Part shown: positions 1-11,181 of the stretch, piece by piece
Position numbering within the stretch: position 1 is the stretch's first letter
Layout: the number at the start of each line of letters is the position of its first letter
Assembly: GCF_001625215.2 (NCBI RefSeq)
Contig: NC_030387.2
Coordinates: forward strand, 38,277,606 to 38,341,605
DNA from: Daucus carota subsp. sativus
Lineage: Eukaryota; Streptophyta; Magnoliopsida; Apiales; Apiaceae
Direction of reading: 5' to 3'
Length of the DNA: 64,000 nt
Program-made: the position numbers and the translations under genes
The notes under the pieces: generated by a model
The model's input: the letters and a program-made list of their open reading frames with translations, nothing else
The model's database searches: none
What the model was told of the DNA's origin: nothing

Positions 1-401
1 TATCAAATTTCAAAAGATATCATATTTCATTTCTTAAATAGTACTTGGTAGTTGGTACAGGTCTATATGGCATTTTTAAAAAAATTCTAAAACCCTTAAG
101 AACACAAGCAATGAGCACTTTCCTTGAAACCGACTGATAAACACAAAAGAGAAACTACTAATATTCAGCCTACTTTTCAACTTCAACCCACTTCGGATTA
201 CACTCATTACAGGTTCCTACAACATGTCTAAATTTTTCTGACAAGATTAAATATCCCATTCACACAAATCATCAAAACAGTTTTCATAAAATTGATCGTC
301 GCTTGCAGGTTCTTAACTCATAGCACTAACCCATCTGTAACTCAATTATAGGGTGCAATGTATAGCACTTAAAAGAGGGCCATCTAATCAGACCAACCCA
401 C

Positions 402-3400
402 CATAAGTCTATACCGCGCTTCAAATATGTTGAGTTGCAGCTTCTGGCATGGTAAAACAACATCCATGACAAACAGAGGGATCAAATTAACACCCATGTT
501 TGTCAAATTGTCATTCTCTAATTTCCTTTCAGCATATTCTTCAGGAAAGTTCTTCTGTATGATGTTGTTAAGTGTGACACTGTATATGAGAAAAGCAATA
601 TGTTATATATAGAAAAAATTCAGAATAGAGAAACAACTAATGAAACACATAAAAATACTGATAACACTGGAGATATTTAAACTTAAAAGAAGAGGTTTTC
701 AGTGCCGATGGTAATCCCAATAGCAACTACAGCACAGATCCAATAATAATAACAGAGTACCTTTCTGTCAAAGCATAGTTGCCAACTATGGCCAAAAAAA
801 AAAAAGAATGTCTAGTGCAGTAATAGGGATCAGCTCTGGTTTACATTATTATTAGTATTATGGACTGTTCACATAGTTACGTTTTGTTTATCTCATTTGC
901 CACCTGTTTTGGGCTTACACCACTAGGGTTTTACTTCCCTGTATCTACGCATTACTCTATATAATTATCTATTTGTCTACAAATTTCTCTGAATATCGAT
1001 TTTGATCAATTTTAAAAGTAACTTGAAGCAAGAACTTATCAGCAGTTCAATAACTAGAGGTGTTTGGTATCTTCAAATAGTTCCTCCATGCTATTATATA
1101 AGTTGTATTTGCTATTCAAACACAAGGATTGAGCGCAGCATGTATGTGGAGAAGTTTATCATGTATAGCAGTTCAAAGAGCAAATATGTCATTCATTAGC
1201 ATAAAACCATAAAATATCACTCACCTGATTGAACATGTTCTGGGACTAATAAAAAGAACTGTACGACATAACGGGCATCGGTTGCCTAGCATTTACAATA
1301 AAGTGTTAGAGGGACGTCGACTATCAACATGCTTAATAGTAATATAATGGAGTGACGGGAAAGCTATAGAACTCACATCTGTCCATTGCTTGGAACAGGC
1401 AAGAACGACAAAAAGAGTGTCCGCAAGGAGTTGTAAGTGGTTCATATAGCAACTTTAAGCAAAGAGTGCAATCAAAATCATCACTGCGTGAGGTTATCCC
1501 ATGACTTCTCCTCCCAATCGTACTAACAGTCTTTCTTGCTAGATTCTGAAGAGGAATGCTAATTTCACCAAACAAAAAAAGTTTAAGGAAATAGCCAATA
1601 CTCGAAGAATACATAGATTTCGCACTCAAATTGCAGAAGTATAGACTATATAATATAAGTTCCATCTACTTTCAAACTTCCAATACAAAAGCAACAACCA
1701 AAGATACCTTTGTGGATCAAGCTGGAGTCCTGACAAGATTACATCATGGGCCTGCTCAAACCTTTCTAACTGCCAAATTGTACGAGAGTAATGGTTAGCT
1801 TATTAATAATCATTGAATAAAAAATCAACAAATTAGCTATGAGCCTATCAGTCAGGTATTCGGGAATAGATAATCGAGCACATACTTTGGCACCAAATAA
1901 AAGGGGATAAACATAAACCTGAATTATGTAAACAGACAAACAGATGAAACAAATGAAACAAATGTGAAAGCTTTCTGAGGATGTTTATCGCGGTGTTCAG
2001 TCTAAAATTCAAACTACAACATTGACTCCATGTTTGTGAAACAACAGTAGCTCTGCATACCTCATCATACAAATACCAAGGTTCATAAAAGAACAATATC
2101 TAAATTACAAGGCCATGATACAAGTGATTAACTCACCAATATGAGTGCATCGGCCTTCAAAATATATGAGATTAATGAATTGTTCCGTAAGTTCATCACC
2201 TTCTCAGCATCCTTCAGTGCAAGCTGAAACAAGTTACCACTAAATTTAATCAGTATTCGTTGCATTACTATTGTTGGAACCTTTATTCATTAAAACAAAC
2301 AGAATACATACTCCAGCATGTATTGTAGGATCAAGGCCACTTAATGGTCTATTTTCAGAATCTGATGATTGTCTTTGTACCAAGAATTGGCAGATTCTGT
2401 GAAAAGTATAAATTAGATTTATGTTAACAGCGTTAGAATATCCATGAGAAAGGCATTGAATATAAAACAAATTATGAGAAAAACATATAGCAGCGATGCA
2501 TGTGAACTTCTTATGATAAGACTCTACCTGATGTAACCCGTGCATCGATTACGGAGGATAACAGGATCATTTGGTTTGATATTATAGGCTTTTGAGTAGC
2601 AATTGATTGCCTGACATGAAGGAAAGTCGATCAGCAATAAATATAAGATAGAGGTAATACACACAGAATCGGCCATCATTTAAGTTGCGGAGCTTATATC
2701 CTTGTCAGAATGAATATTAATTAAGACAACCAACCATTGTAGCATCACTACACAGCTTGAATCACCAATAAACAATGACCTACATAATATTCAGATTCCA
2801 TATATTGTAATTGTTTACCACTCAAGCAAAATTCAAAAGCAGTATAATTACAGTTGCATGACGCAGCTGCCAGCAGGAAACATTCAATGCCTATACATAG
2901 TGAAACACATACAGAAACTGTAATTATAAAAGTATCGATCACCTCTCTATATCGAATTTAGAACATTAATACATAAGCGCTCGCAAACTGCAAACCATTA
3001 ACATCAATTTTATAACATGAACACATTAATACAAGAATTTTAACATCATAATGACTACGAAATAATCAAGAAAACACAATAATTAGAACTACTAGGCTAA
3101 TAATCCCAACTCCGAACTATAAATACAAGTAATTAGCGGTTGAAATAGCAAACTAGGGAAAAATATGCGACCTCTTCAAAGCGATTAGCACAGAATGCTT
3201 TGTTCCCCATCTGCATAAGATCATAAAGATGACTAAATCTCTCCCACGACATATTCTCTTCTTCATTTTCCTGCACAAATACAAACGCACAAATTCATCG
3301 ACTAAAATTCAAGAATCCTACCAAATCAACATTTTGAAACAGCAAATCACACAAACTGTCACCAAACCGCCATTAAAATACAGTTAAAAAACATGAATAT

Positions 3401-3553
3401 ATGATGATGAAGATGATTATATGGTAAATAAAAGTAAATAATTCAATTAATATTTAAATTAAATTAATATATGAGAGTATTTACCCATATGAAGTCTTCG
3501 ACATCGTTAACTCCTTCCAAGCTGAATCCAGAAGAAGAAGCTTCACTTGACAT
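402..3553 (-). CDS. LON-domain and RING-finger protein with TPR-like N-terminus (3' end beyond window)
   Basis: Nine exons join in one frame (302 codons): 3553-3485, 3270-3172, 2610-2528, 2396-2312, 2223-2137, 1769-1708, 1558-1377, 1285-1225 and 579-402. The start ATG at 3553 opens MSSEASSSGFSLEGV. Residues about 24-160 look like TPR helices (MGNKAFCANRFEEAINCYSKA). A C3HC4 RING follows: C192, C195, C207, H209, C212, C215, C226 and C229. The last exon enters a LON N-terminal substrate-binding domain (LIPLFVMDVVLPCQKLQLNI). The order TPR-RING-LON matches the LONRF family, so a RING E3 ubiquitin ligase role is likely but inferred. The donor after codon 302 leads into an intron that runs off the left edge, so the rest of the LON domain is missing here. 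The acceptor of exon 7 was chosen at 1558 because it alone preserves the frame; the nearer AG at 1546 would give a stop. Confidence 0.85.
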
Positions 3554-4141
3554 TATTTTGTGTTGGAGAGAGATGAAGAAAACAAAAGAAAGTAAGAAGA
3601 TGAAGGAGAGTTTATAAGGTGGAAAGAGGAAACGACGCCGTAATTAGAAGAGAGAGCGGCTGGGATGAGTCGTGTGCTGCCCTGTATCCTTCATTGTTTA
3701 TACGGACCTTATTCGTTTACGTGGTGGTTTTAGTTTTTGTTAGTTTCAGTTTACCCCCTCAATCTCTCTCGTCTCTCTCTCTTTATTATCTCTCTGTGTT
3801 TCTCTCTCGCTTATCTCTCTGGAGAGATTTTTGTTTGGAGAGCTTTCGTTCTCAAACGCAGGGCCGGGGATGTGGGTCCTATCTAACTCTTTAAACCCTC
3901 GTCTAATCTTCTTGAAATGCACACATGAGTCAACTTCCGACTGTATGTATTGATAATTACTGCCAGTACAGCTGTCCGTGTTTAGCATGTAGTAAACGTA
4001 ATTTTTATTATATTATTATTTTATTTTATCTTAAAAAAACATAAGTTTTATTATTTTAGATGTGTCTTTATTATATTTAACAACTATTTTATCTATTCAC
4101 AGATGACTGTAATTTTGAATGCATTTTTATCATGTTTAATA
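3554..4141. other. 5' flank of the LON/RING gene
   Basis: Region upstream of the minus-strand LON/RING gene. It holds a CT-rich (plus-strand) tract at about 3765-3835, which reads GA-rich on the gene strand, as is common near plant 5' UTRs. No TATA box can be assigned with confidence and no other gene is seen. Confidence 0.4.
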
Positions 4142-4376
4142 CTACCTTCGTCCCTTTTTACTTGTCACTTTGACTTTTTGCACGTAGTTTAAGGTGATTC
4201 AAAAACATACTTCTACTTATTATTTTTAAAATTTTCTTTTTTTGAATTAAAATTTGGAGTTTATATTTTTATTCACAAAAAGAAAATTTAAAAAATAATG
4301 AGCGGAACTATGTTTTTCAATCACCTTAAGTTACGTGCAAAAAATCAAAGTGACAAGTAAAAAGTGACGGAGGTAG
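4142..4376. mobile_element. Stowaway-like MITE
   Basis: A 235-bp inverted repeat. The left end CTACCTTCGTCCCTTTTTAC pairs with the right end, which reads GACGGAGGTAG. A TA dinucleotide flanks both sides (4140-4141 and 4377-4378), the target duplication of Tc1/mariner-type Stowaway MITEs. The long arms (about 90 nt each) can fold into one hairpin. No coding capacity. Confidence 0.8.
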
Positions 4377-4378
4377 TA

Positions 4379-6291
4379 CTTAATCAGAAAATCTTGTGGT
4401 CTAACCTTCAGAAAACTTGTAATCCGACAAAATTCTTACTGAACGGTAATCTGACAAATCTGTAAACACACAGTCAATAATAATCAGACACAACTTATAC
4501 TTATAAACTGACACACTTATAATCTGACACAATCTGTAATCTGCAGCTTGACTAGCTACCTGAAGAATCTGTAAACTGCTACATAACCCTGACAGAGTCT
4601 GAATAATCTGTGACAGAATCCCAGAAAAAAACCTGCAATCTGACAAAACCCCACAAACCTGGAAAGACCTGCAATCTGATAAAAATGACAAACATGTAAA
4701 CTAATCAATACAAAAAAAGATGAATTTTATGATAAAAATTTATAATTTATTTTTATAATAAAAATTCTAATCTTGACTGACTATAATTTTGTAGTCATAA
4801 TATCATAATATTCTATTCATGTATATAAAGATTATATAAAATATACACACATACAAACATATACACATATTTACATAAATGTGTGTGTCTATATGTATAT
4901 ATGTATATATGCATCCTATGTATATCACTCAACTTCATGTTTATACATATATAAATATGTTGTTATTTATATTTTAATAATTTATAAGAAATATATTACA
5001 CTAACATATTTTAGATTTTTTAATATTATAAATCAATATGTCAACCATTTAAAGTTTTTTTAAATAATTTATTTCAGTTTATATATATATATATATATAC
5101 TTTTAATATATTATTTTTATAGTATTCATTCAATACATATAAGCACCTATTATGTATTTGAGGGTTTGTTTTTAGATGTTGTTTCTTGGTTAATTTCTGA
5201 CTTATAAATTTATTTATATTATTTTTATAATATAAGAACTTACTTATTCTAAAAAAAAAAGAACTTACTTATAGTTGAAACATGAGATGTTAAAAATATA
5301 ATTTTCTATAATGGTTTACTATATGTAAATCCTAAGAAAAGTATATAATCATTAAAAAATATTTTAAGATATATTATTATTATATTTTTAATTTATATTT
5401 AATAAATTTAGAATTATCAAAAGAATTATTAATTTTCACTTTCAAGTAACTTTTCACATATAATATAGGAGAAATTTGGACAGTAAATTATCTTTTTGAA
5501 TTATCAGTTTTGGAGAAATTTATTAATATAAAAATGGGTAAGATAATAATAAATTAATATAAATTATTTTTATAATAATTATATATATTGATGAAATTAA
5601 ATTTTAAAAATTAAAATAAATCATCAAGAGATGTTATTTTTTTAAATTTCTCATATTTCAACTTGTAAATCAAAATTGATTTATAAGTCATCAAAATATG
5701 ACACAAATAAGTTATTCGTCATTTAGTGACTAAAGCACAAAAAGATTGTCTCAACGTCAAGTATATATATATGTATTTGTAAAATTTCATTTCATGTCAT
5801 TTGATAGAATCTATTTCACTTATTTAAGTTATTTTAAACCTTTATATTTTATAATATTTTTAATAATCTTATGATGTGAAGAGTAAACTTTAAATAAATG
5901 ATAATTATTTTGTATTTCATAAAAATATAGCCCATAACATTGAGTAAAATCTCTATAAGTTAATGACGTTTTAGACCACCTAGTCTAACTAATATATCAA
6001 TATTATTATTAATCAAAATTAAATATGTATGACCGCTATTATGTTGGGATTTATATTCTGTTATCTAAATATTAAGTAGAATAATGATTTTAATAATTTT
6101 TAATATTAAATTTTAGTGATTAAGTGATAATTAAATTAGAATTACTTATAAATAATAAATAATATTTAAATAATAAATATAAGGCACTATATAAATTAAT
6201 GTAATTCGGTCCACAAGTCTTTAATTTAACACTTATCCTAATTAGATCCAATTATATAATTAATTAATATATATATATATATATGAATTAT
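4379..6291. other. Gene-free AT-rich intergenic DNA
   Basis: Very AT-rich spacer. It has a CTGA/CTGACA-rich stretch at 4385-4700 (repeated 'aatctgaca' motifs) and a short (TA)n run near 5082-5099. No coding exon, RNA gene or bounded repeat could be supported. Confidence 0.5.
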
Positions 6292-6300
6292 TATTAAAAA

Positions 6301-6539
6301 GGGAAATCTACAAAACTACCTACCTTTTCTTTAATTATTTACAAAAATACTACCTTCCAGAATTATTTTTAAAAATACCTTTTCATAAAATTGTTTTTTC
6401 AAAAATACTGTTTGCAACTTTTGCAACCTCATTTGCAACTAGCCAGCCGTGTTGCAACCTCTTTTGCAACTTCATCTGCAACTGAATTTCTGATTTCAAG
6501 TTCCAGTTTTCAAATGTCGTTTTCGACCTCATTTTCGGA

Positions 6540-6579
<40 letters not shown>

Positions 6580-7236
6580 TCCGAAAATGAGGTCGAAAAC
6601 GACATTTGAAAACTGGAACTTGAAATCAGGATTTGTAATTGCATATATGGTTGCATATGGTTGTATTCAGTTGCATATGGTTGCATTCAGTTGATTCTAT
6701 TGTAATCTAATGGCCCCGCCAGGGGCACACCATACATCTGTTGTTACTTACAGTTTTCAGTTGCATTTAGTTGCAACTGAGGTTGCAAAAGTTGCAACTG
6801 CAGTTGCAACCTCATTTGCAACTTTTGCAACCTCATTTGCAACTTTTGCAACCTCATTTGCAACTTACAGTTTTCAGTTGAACTAGTTGCAATTGCAGTT
6901 GCAACAGTTGCAACAGTTGCAACTTTCCATTTTTATTTGCAACTTTTGCAACCTCATTTGCAACTTTTGCAACCTCATTTGCAACTTTTACGGCTGCGCC
7001 GCCCAAGGTTGCAACAGTTGCAACAGTTGCAACTTTCCATTTTTATTTGCAACTTTTGCAACCTCATTTGCAACTTTTACGGCTGCGCCGCCCAAGGTTG
7101 CAAATGAGGTTGCAAAAGTTGCAAATCGTATTTTTGAAAAAAAAATTTTATGAAAAGGTATTTTTAAAAACAATGAAAAAGATGGTAGTATTTTTAAAAA
7201 AATGATTTTACAGATGGGTATTTTTAAAAAGATCCC
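6301..7236. mobile_element. Non-autonomous Mutator-like element, copy 1
   Basis: A 936-bp element with imperfect terminal inverted repeats of about 100 bp (GGGAAATCTACAAAACTACC at the left; the right end reads back GGGATCTTTTTAAAAATACC). It is flanked by a perfect 9-bp target duplication TATTAAAAA (6292-6300 and 7237-7245), the size expected for Mutator-like elements. The interior has many copies of a TTGCAACTTTTGCAACCTCA motif and a large perfect palindrome at 6490-6629. No transposase is present. Open frames inside are repeat translations, not genes. A second copy lies at 54951-57008. Confidence 0.8.
6490..6629. repeat. Perfect palindrome with (TA)15 centre
   Basis: Two 55-bp arms (6490-6544 and 6575-6629) are exact reverse complements, separated by a 30-bp (TA)n spacer. 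On either strand it could fold into a long hairpin, or into a cruciform in duplex DNA. It sits inside Mutator-like copy 1. Confidence 0.9.
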
Positions 7237-7245
7237 TATTAAAAA

Positions 7246-9882
7246 CTAATAAATTAAGATGTGTGTTATAATTTTATTTTTTTAATATTTTTATCATTAA
7301 TCAAATACATCATTTTAATTTAAATAATAAAATTTTATTCTTTTTGTATAATATTAATAAATTAAAAACAACGTAACTCTATGTTTCACTAAAGTACATG
7401 TCACTTTGGCGTTATTCTGTAAATGAGAAGGTCCGTTTTGAGAAAAGTGGATATTTCCAATTTACTTGTTTTTATTGACTAATATGATTTATAATTTTAT
7501 AAAATTAGTATTTGTTCTAAGATTTGAGATGAGCTAGAGTCAAAGTACTCATGAGTGAGATGACAGAGGATAAGCCCAACCAGCTACTAAATCGTGATAA
7601 TTTACTTGTTACAGTACCGTTTACTCATCCTGATTGTGGGATTCGAGAATATTATATTTCAAAAGCACAAATTTAATGATGCCTAGACCGTTTAGGAATT
7701 TACATGTACGTACAGACCTATGAACCATAAGACAAAAGTGAGGTGGCCGTCTAGATCCCACGAAAACGGCAACTCTGACTGTCAAAACATGAGCAAAACA
7801 TATGAAAATGCATATTCATATGCTTACTTATAACTTTAGTTGTGAAATTAAACCAAATGATCATCTAAAGTTTAATTATTTGTTTCAAAAAAATAATTTA
7901 ATTAGTGTTCAAAATTACTTTCTTCGTCTCTTTTTAGTTGTCATATTTATATTTTTGTTGGTCAAATTGACTAATTTTTGACCAAAAACATTATTTCAAA
8001 AATCCGAAAATTACATCTTAAAGTAGAATAAAAGTTTTTTCCTATGACATATTTTTTTAATTTTTTCAATTAATAAAACATTAATAAATTTCAACCAAAT
8101 TTTGGTCAATTTAACCCGCCAAAAACAAAATGTGACAACTAAATTTTGAGCATATTCAGTCTAAGTTTATAAGTGTATAGCAATATTTTTATTGATTAAA
8201 ATTAGTCGCCATTATATATAGAAAGACCGGTATAATTTTTAACGCGTCCAGAATTTTGGCGGCATAACCATAAGTACAAAATGAACCGGATAGGAAGCAA
8301 GGAAGCAGGAGTGATCCGAAGACAGCCAAAAAAACTTTTGATTACTATAACTTGTAATGGAGCCACGTTCCATGCATTAAATCCACAATTTCAACCCTTT
8401 GTTTAGTCCTAGTGTTTTGGCAGTTAGGTTAAGACAAAACATGCTACAAGTCCCCGACTCCATATCTTTTGTTGTTCATGATCTTTCTTCTAGGATCATG
8501 CAAGAATATATGTGCAGACACAGCACCGATTAAGGTTGTTGCCACCTTATTTGTGTCAATATGTTGGTGATGAATAGTTTGTTTGGTAGGCAAAGTCTAT
8601 GCATAAGATTTTGTGGAAGAGTTTTTTCCTATGCGATAGATGGTAGGTTAGGGCTGGAACCAACCGTTTGATGATTAGTGACTGCTCACTCCATTGTTTC
8701 CTCCTTTGCAGTCTAGTTGTCTGCTTTGTTTCGAGCTAAGTTTTATGTAAGTCGGCTACTTAGCTTAGCATGCATGGTCGACTACGTAGAAATTGTATCG
8801 CTAATATTAGGGGAGGGAGTAATAGGCTCTAATTTTCTAATTTTTGGTTCATAACTGCACCAAACCCAGCCACCCTCATCCCTGACTATAACCATGTACT
8901 TTATTTGTTGTACGTGGAACTCTATGAACCGAACCGTTTATTAAATGAACTTGTATCTATCTGATGAGTTCGACTCGTATAAATGAGTTCGAGTTGGAAA
9001 CATATATACTTCACGTTGGACGATCCTCTGAACAGATAATGTGCAAGGCAGATCTAGAAATATTTTCTTAAGAGAGTATCAAGTAAATTTTAAAAAATTA
9101 TTTATATAATTTCAGATCAGGAGGACATTTATATAATTTTATAAAATTTAGAATGATGAAAAAATGTCAAAATTTTTTTTAGAGAGGGCAGGCCGCACGT
9201 GTCCTCATGCCTCTTATTAGATCCGAGCTATGTATAGAGATAACTATTTGATTTATGTAATTGATGTCAATAACTATCATCAGTGTTACCAGTTATTATT
9301 GTAGATTAAATTAACTTATAACTCATAATTTTTATAAAATTACATGAACCTCTAATTATTTTATAATATACTATAATACTAATTAATATTGCATGAATAT
9401 AGAGATTATTATATTATTGAGATTCTGCTGCATAGAATTTAGTGAAGTTCCGTTTCTAAGTTCTTTTATGCTTAATTATTTAACATGTGCTGCTCAACCA
9501 AAATTCTCAGCAGATACATTTTCACTTATTTTTCTTGAACACAAGGTGCACGGCCGGTTGCGCCACGTTTTTCAAACTATCTGAGGGAGGCGAACTGCAG
9601 CATAATTTGGAAGGATTGTTCTTTCTGATTTAAATAATAATTTTAGTCAGTTAAATACTCTCAAATTTAGAATAATACTCCGGCAAAGCGAATCTAACAT
9701 GATGCACCAACATAACGGGACACATGTCAAACGGCTAAGCATTATAAAATGGCGGCCGAATCTACGACTAACTAAGCCTCAAAGAGCACCAGATAATGCT
9801 ACTTTGTTTAGTTAAAATATAAAAATAAATAATAATTAAAGTTTATTTTGTTTTTGGAAGATATAAAGGTACATACAATGTG
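7246..9882. other. Gene-free intergenic DNA with a degraded MITE at about 7917-8165
   Basis: No exon was found. At about 7917-8165 there is a Stowaway-like remnant: left TTTCTTCGTCTCTTTTTAGT and a right arm with TGTGACAACTAAATTTTGAG, with inner inverted repeats around TTGGTCAAATTGACT and TTTTGGTCAATTTAAC. Its ends are too worn to fix the target duplication. The rest is AT-rich sequence without recognisable structure. Confidence 0.45.
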
Positions 9883-10110
9883 CTCCCCCGTCCCGGCCAT
9901 TTATATACGTTCACTGTTTGCACGTATTTTGAGACTCTAATAAAATATAGTTTTATAATATTTTTCAAAAAAAATAATTCGAATAACAATTTTAATCTCC
10001 AATTTTTTTCGTGAAAAAAAAATAAAAAAAATATTATGAAACTATATTTTAAACGAATTTTAAAAAAATACCAAAAAGTACCATATACAATTGAATGAGA
10101 CGGAGAGAGT
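9883..10110. mobile_element. Stowaway-like MITE, diverged
   Basis: The left end CTCCCCCGTCCCGGCCATTT and the right end, reading back ACTCTCTCCGTCTCATTCAA, are diverged versions of the CTCCCTCCGTCCC terminus of Stowaway MITEs. The inner arms also pair (the TATGAAACTATATTTTA region). The TA duplication is intact only on the right. No coding capacity. Confidence 0.6.
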
Positions 10111-10810
10111 AATACTTTACGGCTGATCACTTTTACGGTGCATGCATAGAAACAAAGAAAAAACAAAGATTATCGAATTATTTAATATTTAGTTTTCTTG
10201 AGAAAATTATTTAATATTTAGTTGTTTTTAAAATATAATTTATGTTAATGCGGCACGTTAATTGTGTAACAGTAACAGTGGACGAGATTTGTCTTTAGTC
10301 CCAACTCCCAACCGCTTCGGATCAAATTATGCAAACACAAAGACTGATGCCGTACGATAATTATACATACTGTATGTATTTTCCCGTGTTTATTTAATCG
10401 AATCAGTTAATTACTTGATTACGTATATTTTGCCGTTACCAGATTCGAGCTGATGACAAATATCTGTGATAGCAATCATAGGCTCGTAGCATAGCAGGCA
10501 TCTTTCATTTGTATTCGGGGTCGAAATAATCGAATAACATGTTTGATAATGTTAATCTATTTTCTTAATCACGTGAAAATTATAAAAATTCATTCCATTT
10601 TTTCCCAGGAAAGTAGACAAGTGAAGATGTTTCAAAGCAGTAACGACTAACGAGCATGTAAGAGTACTCTACAAAAGTTTTAGCTGAAAATCGAACAGGG
10701 CATATTAAAATAATGAAATATATTAAATTTTGAAGATAAATATAAATATTTTGTGTGTTGTGAAAAATAAATGTTGAATTCCATTTTGTTTGTTGGTAAA
10801 TAAGATGAGC
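10111..10810. other. Intergenic spacer
   Basis: AT-rich spacer up to the retrotransposon target site TGAGC (10806-10810). No gene or bounded repeat seen. Confidence 0.4.
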
Positions 10811-11037
10811 TGTTATATAATATATACTATAAAGAGAGCAAATAGAAGAACAAAATGACTAAGAGAATGGTGAGGATTTTCATATGATTTCAAGCAATAC
10901 AAAATGCCTTTATATAGGCCATGAGATATAGGTTACAAGTATAATGGAGGGTCAAGAGTCTCCTATTAATGAGAGTAAGTTAAAGGACAAAGTCATCCAC
11001 AAGCCAAAGGTCAACTAAATAAACTAATTACATAACA
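10811..11037 (-). repeat. 3' LTR of the copia element
   Basis: 227 bp, starting TGTTATATAATATATACT and ending ATTACATAACA in plus-strand reading. Nearly identical to 16661-16887. The adjacent polypurine tract places it at the 3' end of the minus-strand element. Confidence 0.93.
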
Positions 11038-11052
11038 CTCCCCCTTGGATGA
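11038..11052 (-). other. Polypurine tract of the copia element
   Basis: Minus-strand reading CCAAGGGGGAG ends directly at the LTR, the expected start site for plus-strand DNA synthesis in an LTR element. Confidence 0.75.
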
Positions 11053-11181
11053 CTTGTACTAACATCATGCCTCATTAAAACCTTACTAGGAAAAACCCGG
11101 TGGGAAAAACCCTAGTGAAGGAAAAAGAGTACATGTGTTCTACATAGTTTAAAATAATGTCTCCCCCTCATTTTAACATAA

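Noticed and set aside
6887-7173. Open frames with repeated CNF, FAT and SFAT units
   Set aside because: They come from TTGCAACTTTTGCAACC repeats inside the Mutator-like element, open on both strands; no domain and no codon bias.
9843-10166. 107-codon minus-strand open frame
   Set aside because: Falls over a Stowaway-like MITE and is Phe/Lys-rich from A/T runs; no domain.
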